DNA of 56,443 nucleotides from Paenibacillus sanguinis 2301083 = DSM 16941 (GCF_000374825.1 NZ_KB895395.1:1-56443); one strand, 5' to 3'. Shown: positions 36,420-45,641, numbered from the stretch's first letter. Program-made: numbers and translations. The notes: a model not told the origin generated them from the sequence alone.

Positions 36420-37034
36420 ATGCGAGTTAGAAAGAAAGATATTTTCTTCCAGACGTTGGAGAACATGGCGGATGCGATTGTGCATTCGGCTGATTATTTT
36501 ACGCAGCAGGTAGCGGAATTCAAGGATGTTGAAGCCTTCGCCAAACGGATGAAGGAATTCGAATCCCAGTGTGATGAGTACACGCATACGATTATTGTCG
36601 AACTGAACAAAACTTTCATCACACCGATCGAGCGTGATGACATCATGCATTTAATCACCGCGCTGGATGATGTGATTGACGGGCTTGAGGCCACAACATC
36701 GCGTTTCTTTATGTATCATTTGACGGAGCCGGATGAATACATTGTCCGTTTTGCTGAAATTTTGCGTACATCGGCTTATGAGATTCAGAAGGCGGTTCAC
36801 TTGCTATCCCAGAAGAAGCTGCTGGCTATCCGCGAGTATACGATACGCTTGAATGACTTGGAGAACCAGGGCGATGAATTGCTGCGAATTTGCATTAAGG
36901 AATTGTTTATGAAGGTTACCGATCCGATCGAGCTGATCAAGAAGAAAGAAATCTATGAACGGCTTGAAACGACGACGGACGCATGTGAGAAAGTCGCTAA
37001 CATGCTGGAGTCCATCATCATGCGTAATTCTTAA
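36420..37034 (+). CDS. DUF47 (PhoU-like) partner of the phosphate transporter
   Basis: A 204-aa all-helical protein of the DUF47/YkaA family, related to PhoU. It shows repeated charged helices and the motifs EYTHTIIVELNKTFITPIERDDI and ALDDVIDGLE. These genes nearly always sit before a Pit-type transporter and are thought to control it. The start follows GGGGGGAA. It ends 82 bp before pit. The AT-rich 195-bp upstream region probably holds the promoter, but no clear Pho box was found. Confidence 0.88.
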   Translation: MRVRKKDIFFQTLENMADAIVHSADYFTQQVAEFKDVEAFAKRMKEFESQCDEYTHTIIVELNKTFITPIERDDIMHLITALDDVIDGLEATTSRFFMYHLTEPDEYIVRFAEILRTSAYEIQKAVHLLSQKKLLAIREYTIRLNDLENQGDELLRICIKELFMKVTDPIELIKKKEIYERLETTTDACEKVANMLESIIMRNS

Positions 37035-37116
37035 GAACTTTCATTATATTCGATTCCCGGGAGGTTGGAATTGCGCGGATTACACATAGAGAGAAGGCCA
37101 TCTGTGCAAAAGAGCT

Positions 37117-38106
37117 ATGGATACGAGTTTACTGATAATTTTAATCGTTATCTTCTTGGCGCTGGCATTTGATTTCATCAACGGGTTTCATGACACGGCT
37201 AACGCCATAGCAACCTCAGTGTCGACGCGTGCATTGAAGCCGCGCACGGCGATTATGATGGCAGCGGTCATGAACTTCTTGGGTGCGATTATGTTCACCG
37301 GTGTCGCCAAGACGATCGGTGGCAGCGTGGCTGATCCCGCGAAGCTGGATAACGGTCTGGAGATACTTATCGCTACGTTGCTGGCGGCGATTATCTGGAA
37401 TCTGATTACCTGGTGGTTCGGGATTCCTTCATCCTCATCGCATGCCTTGATCGGCTCCCTGGCGGGTGCGGTATATGTCGGTGCCGGATCTGAGAAGTTG
37501 AACTGGAGCGGATTCAAAACTATTATTGAAGGTTTGATTTTTTCCCCACTGCTGGCCTTTGGACTAGGCTTCATCGTGATGATGGTTCTGAAATGGATCT
37601 TCGCACGCCGCAGTCCGCATTCGGTCAACAAAGGCTTCCGGTCGATGCAAATTCTCACGGCCGCATTGCAGAGCTTCACGCATGGTACAAATGATGCGCA
37701 GAAGGCGATGGGTATTATTACGTTTGCTTTGGTTACAGCCGGATTCCAGGATCATATGGAAGTACCGCTGTGGGTTAAGCTTTCGGCAGCTACGGCGATG
37801 GCGCTAGGAACGTCGATCGGCGGCTGGAAAATTATCAAGACGATGGGGACCAAGATATTCAAAATCGAGCCGATCAATGGCTTCGCTTCGGATATCTCAG
37901 CGGCAACCGTTATCTTTGGAGCTACGCTGTTTCACTTGCCGGTCAGCACTACGCATGCGATTACATCGGCAATTCTGGGCGTCGGCTCTGCCAAACGCTT
38001 CTCCGCTGTACGTTGGTCAATGGCGGGGCGAATTGTCATTGCTTGGGTCATTACGATTCCGATTGTATTCCTGATGGCCGGAGGAATTTATAAATTGTTG
38101 TTCTAG
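37117..38106 (+). CDS. pit: Inorganic phosphate transporter, Pit family
   Basis: A 329-aa, roughly ten-span membrane carrier that imports phosphate with a cation. Family motifs FINGFHDTANAIATSVSTRAL near the start and SFTHGTNDAQKAMGIIT in the second half are both present, as is the later FGATLFHLPVSTTHAITSAILG. The ribosome site is weak. It is co-transcribed with the DUF47 gene and ends at a terminator. Confidence 0.92.
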   Translation: MDTSLLIILIVIFLALAFDFINGFHDTANAIATSVSTRALKPRTAIMMAAVMNFLGAIMFTGVAKTIGGSVADPAKLDNGLEILIATLLAAIIWNLITWWFGIPSSSSHALIGSLAGAVYVGAGSEKLNWSGFKTIIEGLIFSPLLAFGLGFIVMMVLKWIFARRSPHSVNKGFRSMQILTAALQSFTHGTNDAQKAMGIITFALVTAGFQDHMEVPLWVKLSAATAMALGTSIGGWKIIKTMGTKIFKIEPINGFASDISAATVIFGATLFHLPVSTTHAITSAILGVGSAKRFSAVRWSMAGRIVIAWVITIPIVFLMAGGIYKLLF

Positions 38107-38120
38107 GTAATGCAGCGTAG

Positions 38121-38149
38121 AAAGCCAATCTTTGGAGATTGGCTTTTTT
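38121..38149 (+). terminator. Terminator of pit
   Basis: AAAGCCAATC and GATTGGCTTTTTT form a stem with a TTTGGA loop. Confidence 0.9.
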
Positions 38150-38261
38150 GAATTGTCAGGCCTCCAATTTATGGCTGCTGATATAAGATAGTTGTGAGGG
38201 CGCACCACGGGTTCTGAATCGGGTGGCGGCAACGTCAGGCCCAAGCAGCAACGCCGCCGAA

Positions 38262-38774
38262 TTAACGGCGGCGTTTGCCTGATTTACCGGACTTGCCTGA
38301 GGTGCTCTTTTTGCCGGATGTACTGCGCTTACGGTTGCCAGAGCCTCCTGAACTGCTCTTTTTGCGCTTGCCGGACTTGCGGCGCCGGGGGCGGTACTCA
38401 TCCATGCTTCCGGCCGAGCTGTTTTTGCTGCCAGGCAGGAAGGCAGTAAACATCTTCGCCATAGGAGCGAATTGCTGCACGGTTTGCATGACCTTCTGGA
38501 CCTGACCCACTTTGTCCAGGATCCCGTCGATCCCCCCCAGCCGGTCCACCATCCCCTTCAAGTCGCTAATACTTGGCAGGGACAGACCACTACCGGAGGC
38601 TGCCGGCTTGGGTGTAACCGGACTGACGGGCGTGGGCCCTTGTGACGGGGAAGAGAAGGGCATGAGTGCTGAGGATTGGGCTTTGATCTCATAAGGATTC
38701 AACCCAGGGTAGTATTCGCTGTATGGATAAGACGGGGGCAGTTGGCTTTGCCGTGGATCGTAATGTTGTGGCAT
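38262..38774 (-). CDS. YqfQ/VrrA-like protein with basic C-terminus
   Basis: A 170-aa protein of three parts: a Pro/Tyr-rich N-terminus (PPSYPYSEYYPGLNPYE), a helical core GGIDGILDKVGQVQKVMQTV and QFAPMAKMF, and a Ser/Gly/Lys/Arg low-complexity tail of about 45 residues. The core and layout recall YqfQ (VrrA), a protein of Bacillales without a known function. A ribosome site AAAAGGA lies ten bases before the ATG. The last codons (Arg-Arg-Arg-stop) form one arm of a GC-rich hairpin at about 38250-38275 that may act as its terminator. Confidence 0.6.
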   Translation of the reverse strand: MPQHYDPRQSQLPPSYPYSEYYPGLNPYEIKAQSSALMPFSSPSQGPTPVSPVTPKPAASGSGLSLPSISDLKGMVDRLGGIDGILDKVGQVQKVMQTVQQFAPMAKMFTAFLPGSKNSSAGSMDEYRPRRRKSGKRKKSSSGGSGNRKRSTSGKKSTSGKSGKSGKRRR

Positions 38775-38989
38775 AATATCACTGTCCTTTTTTATAATTA
38801 GGCGATTCTATCACTATACTGTATGTGCCCGGTGGACTTGGCGTATGGACGAATGTCCCGGTCATGGTAGGCGTTTGCGGATTTTGGGCGTTCTTTCTGT
38901 GATGCGTGAAACCGTTAATGCTTGAAAATGTGTATGCCCCTCAGGTACAATGAGAATGGGTTACAGTAATTCTAGGGGATGATTATGGA

Positions 38990-39280
38990 GTGCAACTGAA
39001 AAAATTAAACGACAAGTCAATCGACCAATTATTCGAGGCCATCTTAACGTTGAAAAACATCGAGGAATGCTATACTTTTTTTGACGATCTTTGCACTGTC
39101 AATGAAATTCAGTCTCTGTCCCAGCGTCTGGAGGTAGCGCGGATGCTTGGCAAGGGCAATACTTACAACCAGATTGAAGCGGAGACGGGAGCCAGCACGG
39201 CCACGATCTCACGGGTGAAACGTTGCTTGAATTACGGAAATGATGGATACAAAATGGCCCTGGACCGTCTGGGCCGTTAA
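38990..39280 (+). CDS. yerC: YerC/YecD family TrpR-related protein
   Basis: A 96-aa DNA-binding protein with the Trp-repressor-like helix-turn-helix: EIQSLSQRLEVARML, then GNTYNQIEAETGASTATISRV. It matches the YerC/YecD family, whose target is not known. The start is GTG at 38990, about ten bases after AGGGGAT. The following gene begins five bases after the stop, so the two are probably coupled. yerB is 2.8 kb upstream. Confidence 0.88.
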   Translation: MQLKKLNDKSIDQLFEAILTLKNIEECYTFFDDLCTVNEIQSLSQRLEVARMLGKGNTYNQIEAETGASTATISRVKRCLNYGNDGYKMALDRLGR

Positions 39281-39285
39281 GCACG

Positions 39286-40131
39286 GTGGCAGATATGGTG
39301 TCTGACAAGCTGCATCCCAGACTGGAAGAAATATCTTCCGGTCTGGGTGTTCTTCGTAAGCCTGGCGTGCTGGTGATCAGTCACGGTTCAGCGGATCATT
39401 ACTGGGTATCCCTTGTGGATGAGGCGGTAGAGGCGGCCAGGGCGTACCTGCCTGCAGAGCTTCCAGTCTACAGCTCTTATCTGGAATTGGTACCGGGGCG
39501 TCTTATTCAAGATGGAATCAACTCGCTGGAGGCGCAAGGGGTGACGGACATGATCGTCATACCTTTCTTTGTGTCCTCAGGCAGTACACATATCGATGAA
39601 ATTGCCTATGCTCTTGGTGTAAAGGCGGCGCCGGAGAAGGAAACCGAAATGAAGCGACTTCGTGTTTCGGCTCGGGTGCTTTTTGGCGATCCTGTAGATG
39701 ATGATCCTCTGGTGGCGGAGCTGGTGTGGGATAAGGTCAAGACGCTATCGGTCAAGCCTGAGCGGGAGGTTCTGCTGCTCGTTGGCCATGGAAGTCGGCA
39801 TACTGCATTTTTGCAGCGCTGGGAGCGGGGGATTACCTCTCTGGCTGAACGGACTGGACAGCTTAGTGGTCTGGCTGCTGCTGATGTAGCGTTTTTGTCT
39901 CCCGACACGCTAAGCGAGAAGGTCAGGTATTGGACAAAGGAGCGGAACATGGAGGTACTGGTGGCGCCATTGTTCCTGAGCTCGGGTTATTTTACAAAAA
40001 GAACGATCCCGGGAAGGCTGGAGGGCCATGAGGGGTATCGCTATGCCGGGGAGTCCCTGTTGCCCCACCCCTTGCTTGCTCGCTGGATGTCACAGCAAAT
40101 ATTGAATATAATGAAGTTGTTTACATTATGA
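39286..40131 (+). CDS. CbiX/SirB-like protein with two chelatase-type domains
   Basis: A 281-aa protein with two halves that each resemble the CbiX sirohydrochlorin chelatase fold. The first starts LVISHGSADHYWV and has VIPFFVSSGSTHIDEI. The second starts LLVGHGSRHTAFLQRW and has VAPLFLSSGYFTKR. The His of both HGS motifs and the PxFxSSG motifs are kept. It lies five bases after yerC and 21 bp before dgkB, far from any sirohaem or cobalamin gene, so chelatase activity is uncertain. The GTG start has a weak site, consistent with coupling. Confidence 0.75.
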   Translation: MADMVSDKLHPRLEEISSGLGVLRKPGVLVISHGSADHYWVSLVDEAVEAARAYLPAELPVYSSYLELVPGRLIQDGINSLEAQGVTDMIVIPFFVSSGSTHIDEIAYALGVKAAPEKETEMKRLRVSARVLFGDPVDDDPLVAELVWDKVKTLSVKPEREVLLLVGHGSRHTAFLQRWERGITSLAERTGQLSGLAAADVAFLSPDTLSEKVRYWTKERNMEVLVAPLFLSSGYFTKRTIPGRLEGHEGYRYAGESLLPHPLLARWMSQQILNIMKLFTL

Positions 40132-40152
40132 TAATCAGGTGGCGTTGACCTT

Positions 40153-41034
40153 ATGAAGAGAGCTAGGCTGATCTATAATCCAACCTCGGGAAGAGAGGAA
40201 ATTCGGCGTTTGCTGCCGGATGTGCTGGAGCGGCTGGACCGTCACGGCATCGAGACTTCATGCCATGCGACAACAGGGGAAGGCGATGCGACGCGGGAAG
40301 CGGCCTGGGCCGTGGAGCGCGGCTATGACATCATCATTGCCGCCGGCGGAGACGGCACACTGAATGAGGTCGTCAACGGCATGGCGGGGCTTAACAACTT
40401 GCCTCCGCTTGGCGTGTTCCCCATGGGAACGACCAACGATTTTGCCCGCGCGATGGGGATACCCCGGCGTTGGGAGGATTATTGCGACCTGGTCATCGAA
40501 AATAAAACCAGACCCATAGACATCGGCAGGGTTAATGGCCGCCATTTCATTAATATTGCGGGCGGCGGTACGCTGACCGAATTGACATATGAGGTGCCCA
40601 GCAAGCTGAAGACGCTGATTGGACAGTTGGCTTATTACGCGAAGGGTGTCGAGAAGATGGTCAGTTTGTCGCCAACGCAATTAATCATTGATGCGGAAGG
40701 CTACGATATCGTCGAAGGCGAGTTCATGCTGTTCCTGATCGCTAACAGCAATTCGGTGGGCGGTTTTGAGAAGCTGGCACCCGACGCGCGTATCGATGAC
40801 GGATTGCTGGATGTCATTGCGGTGAAGAAATGCAATCTGGCGGAATTTATCCGCCTGGTAACACTAGCCCTGCGGGGCGATCATCTGGATGATCCACATG
40901 TGGCTTATTTCAAGACATCGCGGATGGCTGTGACCTCCCCAGGGCAAGTGCAGCTCAATCTGGACGGCGAGCTCGGCGGCGAGCTTCCTGGCGTGTTCGA
41001 GGTGCTGCCGCAGCATTTGCATATTTTTGCTTAG
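40153..41034 (+). CDS. dgkB: Diacylglycerol kinase (lipid kinase) DgkB
   Basis: Phosphorylates diacylglycerol released during lipoteichoic acid synthesis back to phosphatidate. The 293-aa protein has the kinase signature IIAAGGDGTLNEVVNG (about residue 60-75), GVFPMGTTNDFARA, and a C-terminal NLDGELGG. Family length is normal. It is the third gene of a probable yerC-cbiX-dgkB unit. No terminator was found after it. In B. subtilis dgkB is also followed by yefA, as here. Confidence 0.9.
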   Translation: MKRARLIYNPTSGREEIRRLLPDVLERLDRHGIETSCHATTGEGDATREAAWAVERGYDIIIAAGGDGTLNEVVNGMAGLNNLPPLGVFPMGTTNDFARAMGIPRRWEDYCDLVIENKTRPIDIGRVNGRHFINIAGGGTLTELTYEVPSKLKTLIGQLAYYAKGVEKMVSLSPTQLIIDAEGYDIVEGEFMLFLIANSNSVGGFEKLAPDARIDDGLLDVIAVKKCNLAEFIRLVTLALRGDHLDDPHVAYFKTSRMAVTSPGQVQLNLDGELGGELPGVFEVLPQHLHIFA

Positions 41035-41105
41035 GGGTTAGCGCTTTTGTAGTGCGAGCTAGTGGGGCAGGGCGAGCTTTGTCTGGACTGGGCAGGGCAG
41101 GGGAA

Positions 41106-41372
41106 GTTCGGACTGCTCAAGCGGGAAGGGGGCCAGTCCGGACTGCCAGAGTCAAGTTCGGACTGATCAAGTCCAGACTGACCAAGCTTAGGAGAACCCG
41201 GTCCTCCGGGCTGACTCCGAATAATCAATGTCAGAGCCGATGAAGCCCAAGCTTTGGCCAGTTTAGCCAAACTAGCCTGACTGACCTGATCTGCTTTGAT
41301 CTGACAAATTTAGCCTGATCTGACCTGACTAATCTAGCCGATGTGACTTGACTAATCTTGGCCTGACAATCT
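41106..41372. repeat. Low-complexity region of short degenerate repeats
   Basis: G(T/C)TCGGACTG words occur at 41106, 41136 and 41156, with a variant at 41171. Further on, TGACCTGACTAATCTAGCC and TGACTTGACTAATCTTGGCC form an imperfect pair up to 41372. No gene is credible. It occupies the first part of the 970-bp gap between dgkB and the methyltransferase gene. Confidence 0.6.
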
Positions 41373-41599
41373 AGTCCATAATTGTCTGTACAAGCGTGCC
41401 AATACCTGTTGTGAACTTGATCAGTCCCTCACCGGATGGGTGGGGGATTTGGCATGTTTGTGTTGGTGAACAAGAGGGCGGGAGAGATCAGGCATAGCAC
41501 GGAAAGTGATTAAAGGTTAGGATAAGCGAAGGTAGCTGTATGTTATGGACAATAGTTGGAAAATGAAAGTGTAGGGGCACAAAGGGGAGAAGATAAGAG

Positions 41600-41788
41600 T
41601 TTATATGGAATTCCTCCAGTTATTTTGGCGAGTGGATGGATTTTAGGTGAATTAGCTGGAAAAAGTCCCTCTAATCTTGCCGTTTTAGGCAAAAATAGGG
41701 GGGAGTTGCCGAATTAAGTGGAGGTTTTCCATCTATTTTGCGAAAATGAAGCAAAGTGGGTAAATTAGATGGAGGATTTCCATCTAGT
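41600..41788. repeat. Repeat block C: four spaced ~27-bp units
   Basis: Units at 41600-41624, 41649-41676, 41711-41737 and 41762-41788 start about 50, 62 and 51 bp apart. The first two have centres GGAATTCCTCC and GGAAAAAGTCCC; the last two have GGAGGTTTTCC and GGAGGATTTCC. The layout is the same as in blocks A and B. Confidence 0.85.
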
Positions 41789-41914
41789 TGATTTGCTTGA
41801 GCCCATATGACTTGGCATTGATCATGGGCATAGAGCTAGAACTCCTCTTCATATTGGATAATCTCAGAAATAATTTGATCATTTTCAGACACAACTCTAA
41901 TAATTACGGAATAA

Positions 41915-41964
41915 CTCATTTTGGCTGATTCTAATATGGTAATTACTAATTCCACCATAATGAG
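41915..41964. repeat. Inverted repeat before the rRNA methyltransferase gene
   Basis: CTCATTTTGG and CCATAATGAG (9 of 10 pairing) enclose about 30 bp, ending 41 bp before the start codon. It may be a regulatory site or chance in AT-rich DNA. Confidence 0.3.
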
Positions 41965-42005
41965 TAAATGCAAAATATAACAGGTTATAGATAAAGGAGC
42001 ACTTC

Positions 42006-43598
42006 ATGATTAAGCAACGAAAAGACAAAGCTTCCGGTAAAACAACCGGGGGCTCCAAAGGGCGGCAAGGCCGCTCACATGCTCCATCTCGCGGTCAAGC
42101 ACAGGGTTCATCCGATGGACGACGGTCCCAACACCGACCTGGGAAATCATCCGTCAACAGTACAGCCAATAACCATATAGATGCAGGGCTACCTGTTGCC
42201 AAGAATGACGAGGTCATTCTTGAGATGATCAGCATGAACCATGATGGAGAAGGCGTGGGCCGGGCCGAGGGATATACTTTGTTCGTGCCGGGGGCTTTAC
42301 CGGGGGAAGCGGCCAAAGTGAAGGTTTTAAAGACCAAGAAGCAATACGGCTATGCCAAGCTGTTGGAGCTGCTTGAGCCAAGTACGAACCGAGTGGACGC
42401 GCCCTGTGCGATCTATGATAAATGCGGAGGTTGCCAGTTGCAGCATTTAAGCTATAAAGCACAGCTTGCCTGGAAGCGGCAGCATGTTATCGATGCGCTG
42501 GAGCGGATCGGCAAGCTGCGCGTAGCAGAGGGTAGTGGAACGGCTGCAGGTACAGAGCAAACAACACCTGTTACGGTTCTGCCCACACTGGGAATGGCTG
42601 AGCCTTGGCGTTATCGCAATAAAGCACAGGTTCCTGTAGGTGAAATGAATGGTGAATTTGTCGGGGGCTTCTACGCCCGCGGCAGCCATCGCATCGTTGA
42701 CATGGAAAAGTGTCTCATCCAGCATGAAAGCAATGATGAGATGGTGCGAACGGTGAAGGACATCGCCCGCCGCTTGGGAATCAGCGCTTATGATGAAGAA
42801 ACGGGCCACGGGCTGCTTCGTCATGTGGTGGTCCGAGTTGGTTTTAGTACGGGCGAGATGATGATTGTCCTTGTCACCAATGGCAAGGATATTCCGCAGG
42901 AATCAGAGTGGATTGCGGCGATTCACCGGGAGCTGCCGCAAGTAGTGGGCATCTGTCAGAACATCAACACACGGCAGACAAACGTTATTTTCGGAGAGGT
43001 TACTCGTGTATTATGGGGCCGGGAAGTGATCTATGATTACATTGGTGAGGTGAAGTTTGCTATTTCCGCGCGTTCTTTTTTTCAAGTGAATCCGGTTCAG
43101 ACCGAAGTATTATATGGAAAAACGGTAGAATACGCCGGACTCACCGGGCAAGAAACCGTGATTGACGCTTATTGCGGGATCGGCACGATCTCCCTCTTTC
43201 TGGCACAGCATGCCAAGCGAGTGTACGGCGTGGAAATCGTCAAGGAAGCCATCGAGGACGCCCGCATCAATGCCGAGTTGAACGCGATGAGCCATGTGAC
43301 CTTTGAGGTGGGAGCTTCGGAGGATGTCATTCCGGCCTGGAAGGAGCAAGGCATCACCGCCGACGTGATCGTCGTCGATCCTCCGCGCAAGGGCTGCGAC
43401 CCGCGCCTGCTGGACACCATTCTGGAGATGAAGCCGGGGCGCGTCGTGTACGTGAGCTGCAACCCGGCCACCTTGGCCAGGGATTTGCGAGTGCTGGAGG
43501 ACGGGGGCTACGCTACCATCGAGGTGACTCCGGTGGATATGTTTCCGCATACGACACATGTGGAGGTAGTAGTAGGAATGCAACGCAAAGATACCTAG
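42006..43598 (+). CDS. yefA: 23S rRNA (uracil-C5)-methyltransferase, RlmD/RlmCD family
   Basis: SAM-dependent enzyme of 530 aa that methylates uracils in 23S rRNA. Domain order: a basic, low-complexity extension of about 65 residues; a TRAM domain (NDEVILEMISMNHDGEGVGR); a 4Fe-4S cluster with CAIYDKCGGCQ; and the methyltransferase fold with IDAYCGIGTISLFLA, VDPPRKGCDPRLL and the catalytic Cys in VSCNPATLARDL. B. subtilis YefA (RlmCD) acts on two sites in 23S rRNA; which sites apply here is unknown. The start follows AAAGGAG. Confidence 0.88.
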   Translation: MIKQRKDKASGKTTGGSKGRQGRSHAPSRGQAQGSSDGRRSQHRPGKSSVNSTANNHIDAGLPVAKNDEVILEMISMNHDGEGVGRAEGYTLFVPGALPGEAAKVKVLKTKKQYGYAKLLELLEPSTNRVDAPCAIYDKCGGCQLQHLSYKAQLAWKRQHVIDALERIGKLRVAEGSGTAAGTEQTTPVTVLPTLGMAEPWRYRNKAQVPVGEMNGEFVGGFYARGSHRIVDMEKCLIQHESNDEMVRTVKDIARRLGISAYDEETGHGLLRHVVVRVGFSTGEMMIVLVTNGKDIPQESEWIAAIHRELPQVVGICQNINTRQTNVIFGEVTRVLWGREVIYDYIGEVKFAISARSFFQVNPVQTEVLYGKTVEYAGLTGQETVIDAYCGIGTISLFLAQHAKRVYGVEIVKEAIEDARINAELNAMSHVTFEVGASEDVIPAWKEQGITADVIVVDPPRKGCDPRLLDTILEMKPGRVVYVSCNPATLARDLRVLEDGGYATIEVTPVDMFPHTTHVEVVVGMQRKDT

Positions 43599-43688
43599 AA
43601 ATCCTTTGTTTTCAACACTTTGTGCCTTTTACTAAGGATGTTACTAAATCGTAGACTAACCGAATTTGAGCAATACTGTTTTCGAAAA

Positions 43689-44519
43689 TTATGATACTTG
43701 TTCTTGTAAGTGGCGATTTAGACGATCACATGCCAACTTCGTGCCATTGTAAACCAGCGTTACCAAGTTGAAATGTGCTTTTGCTTTTTGTCCTGTCCGA
43801 TGCCTCACATTGTTCAACTGAAAAAATTCCTTGAGGTAAGCATTTACTCTCTCGACTGCAGGGCGTTCTTTAGCAATCTCCTTCCAACGTTTTGAACCGC
43901 GGGCCGGAGCGGTATATTTTCGAAGATCACGGGTGAACTTCATCTCGCTAATGGACAGTTCTCACATTCGTTCGGCCGAACGTATTTAAGCTTTTGATAT
44001 TTCGAGTCGTAGCTGTCGTTAACGGTACGAATACTCTCTCACACAAGTAGGGGCAAGGTGTTCGTCAAATCTGACAATTTTGGATTCTCGGCGACGGTTA
44101 TACGCGATAACTGCATGTGCCTTCACTTCTCGAACTTGCTTATAGATGGGCTCATAGTCATAACCTGCATCCATGGTTGCATAGTTGAAATGAAAATGCG
44201 GATACTGCAAAGCCACTCCTTTTAGAAGCGGTATCGCGGCTTTACCATCGTTCAAATTCCCGGAAGAGAGCAGGGCCCCAAGGATATATTGACTTTTGGT
44301 CCCTACGGCAAGATGATCTTTATAGCCATACCAGAAGACATTTTTTCCATCACTATTTTTCTTGATTCCCCACTGCGGCTCAATCGGCATTTCATCTCTT
44401 AGAACCTGGAGGGGCTCGCTAGGTTGTGCAGCGGTCTCTTTCTTGAACAGTGGCTTTTGGCTCTCTTCTTGTTTTTGAGCGACCCAAACTTCACGTTCAG
44501 CCTTTGATTTTTGTTCCAT
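43689..44519 (-). pseudogene. Decayed DDE transposase gene (IS1182-like)
   Basis: Two fragments in different frames make one transposase. The upstream part (44519-44019) has GIKKNSDGKNVFWYGYKDHL, ATMDAGYDYEP and AYNRRRES. It breaks with a frameshift near 44020, after which the old frame continues as SYDSKYQKLKYVRPNECENCP. A second shift leads into the C-terminal part (43943-43689) with ERPAVERVNAYLKEFFQLNN. The N-terminal third is missing. The double-Cys segment and ending suggest an IS1182-like family, judged by eye. No clear terminal repeats were found. Confidence 0.8.
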
Positions 44520-44644
44520 TTGATAAGCAGGGTAAACAAGCTCTCGTGTCGTATATATGACATAGGTAGTTCATTCTTTCATCTCTGTGTTTGGCTGGTA
44601 CTTAACACTTCGAGATTTGGGGAGGTTCTCCTTTTTCTATGCTT

Positions 44645-44670
44645 AAAAAAGCCTGACAGATCAAGGCTTT
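44645..44670 (-). terminator. Hairpin with T run on the minus strand
   Basis: AAAGCCT and AGGCTTT enclose a short loop and on the minus strand are followed by six T. No gene obviously uses it; it may be a remnant of the flanking element or block antisense transcripts from the phosphatase gene. Confidence 0.45.
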
Positions 44671-44748
44671 GAAGTTATGAAATTGTTTCAGATAGTAATA
44701 GATTTATTTTTCTTTGATAATTTTGATTTATCAATGGGGGAAGTTGTC

Positions 44749-45441
44749 TTGAGGTTCTTTATGACAGATATACACGGGGATTACAAAGGTATGGAGCTTT
44801 TGATGAAGCATGCTCAGATTGATTTCAGTAGAGATCAGCTTGTTTTTGGCGGAGATATGATAAATCGGGGTAGAGACAGTGCCAAGGTTGTTAGGACGAT
44901 TAAGCAACTGTCCGATAATTATCCGGAGAAGGTCCAAGTGTTAATTGGAAACCATGAAGAGATGATGCGAGATTATTATCAGAGTGGAGATAAGTTTTGG
45001 CTGAGTCATGGACATGAGACGCTGAAAGATTTCGAAAAGACATTCTCCAAAGCAGAAATGAATGCGTATATTGAATGGATAAGCAACTTGCCGCTATTAT
45101 ATGAGGATGAAGACTATGTATTCACTCATGCAGGACTGAATCCATCCGTGCCACTTGATCAGCAGGGTAGAGATATTCTTTGGATTTCGGAGTTGGAATT
45201 TTACAGTATTCCAAAAGAAACTCTGTTATCCTTGACCCAATCCAAACCTGTAATCCATGGGCATACACCTGTTGAAATTATTCATTTTGATGGGGCAAGA
45301 CTGAATGGCGACTTAGGTTCAAATACATACTCAGTGATTGAGGAAAGAGGACTTGCCCTAGTGAACTTGGATCGGATGGTTTATTACGTGTATAAGCAGG
45401 CTACGGGAAAGATTGAGGAACGGAGTGTCATACGTTTTTAA
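44749..45441 (+). CDS. Metallophosphoesterase, PPP-type serine/threonine phosphatase
   Basis: A 230-aa enzyme with the full phosphoesterase motif set: TDIHGDYKG, GDMINRGRDS, GNHEEMMRDY, HAGLNPS and HGHTP. It is like the small bacterial PrpE/PP1-type phosphatases or symmetrical Ap4A hydrolases; which activity applies is open. The TTG at 44749 follows GGGGGAAG and gives the family's usual start just before the first motif. The gene is richer in A and T than the pur region and is flanked by transposase remains, which suggests acquisition. Confidence 0.85.
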   Translation: MRFFMTDIHGDYKGMELLMKHAQIDFSRDQLVFGGDMINRGRDSAKVVRTIKQLSDNYPEKVQVLIGNHEEMMRDYYQSGDKFWLSHGHETLKDFEKTFSKAEMNAYIEWISNLPLLYEDEDYVFTHAGLNPSVPLDQQGRDILWISELEFYSIPKETLLSLTQSKPVIHGHTPVEIIHFDGARLNGDLGSNTYSVIEERGLALVNLDRMVYYVYKQATGKIEERSVIRF

Positions 45442-45641
45442 AATAAAGTCGGTTAAAGAGACGATGTATGAGAATCCTCAGGATCGTCTATGAGGAAAAT
45501 TGCTTGAATGAAACACCCGTGATATGATTAGGATAGGAATAAGGAGCCGGACGGCCATCCGACTCCCTGCACAACATTTTGGGTGGGAAGCCTCCCAGAG
45601 AGACTTTGTTGAAAATAACCCGTTCCCTTGGCGCTGATATG

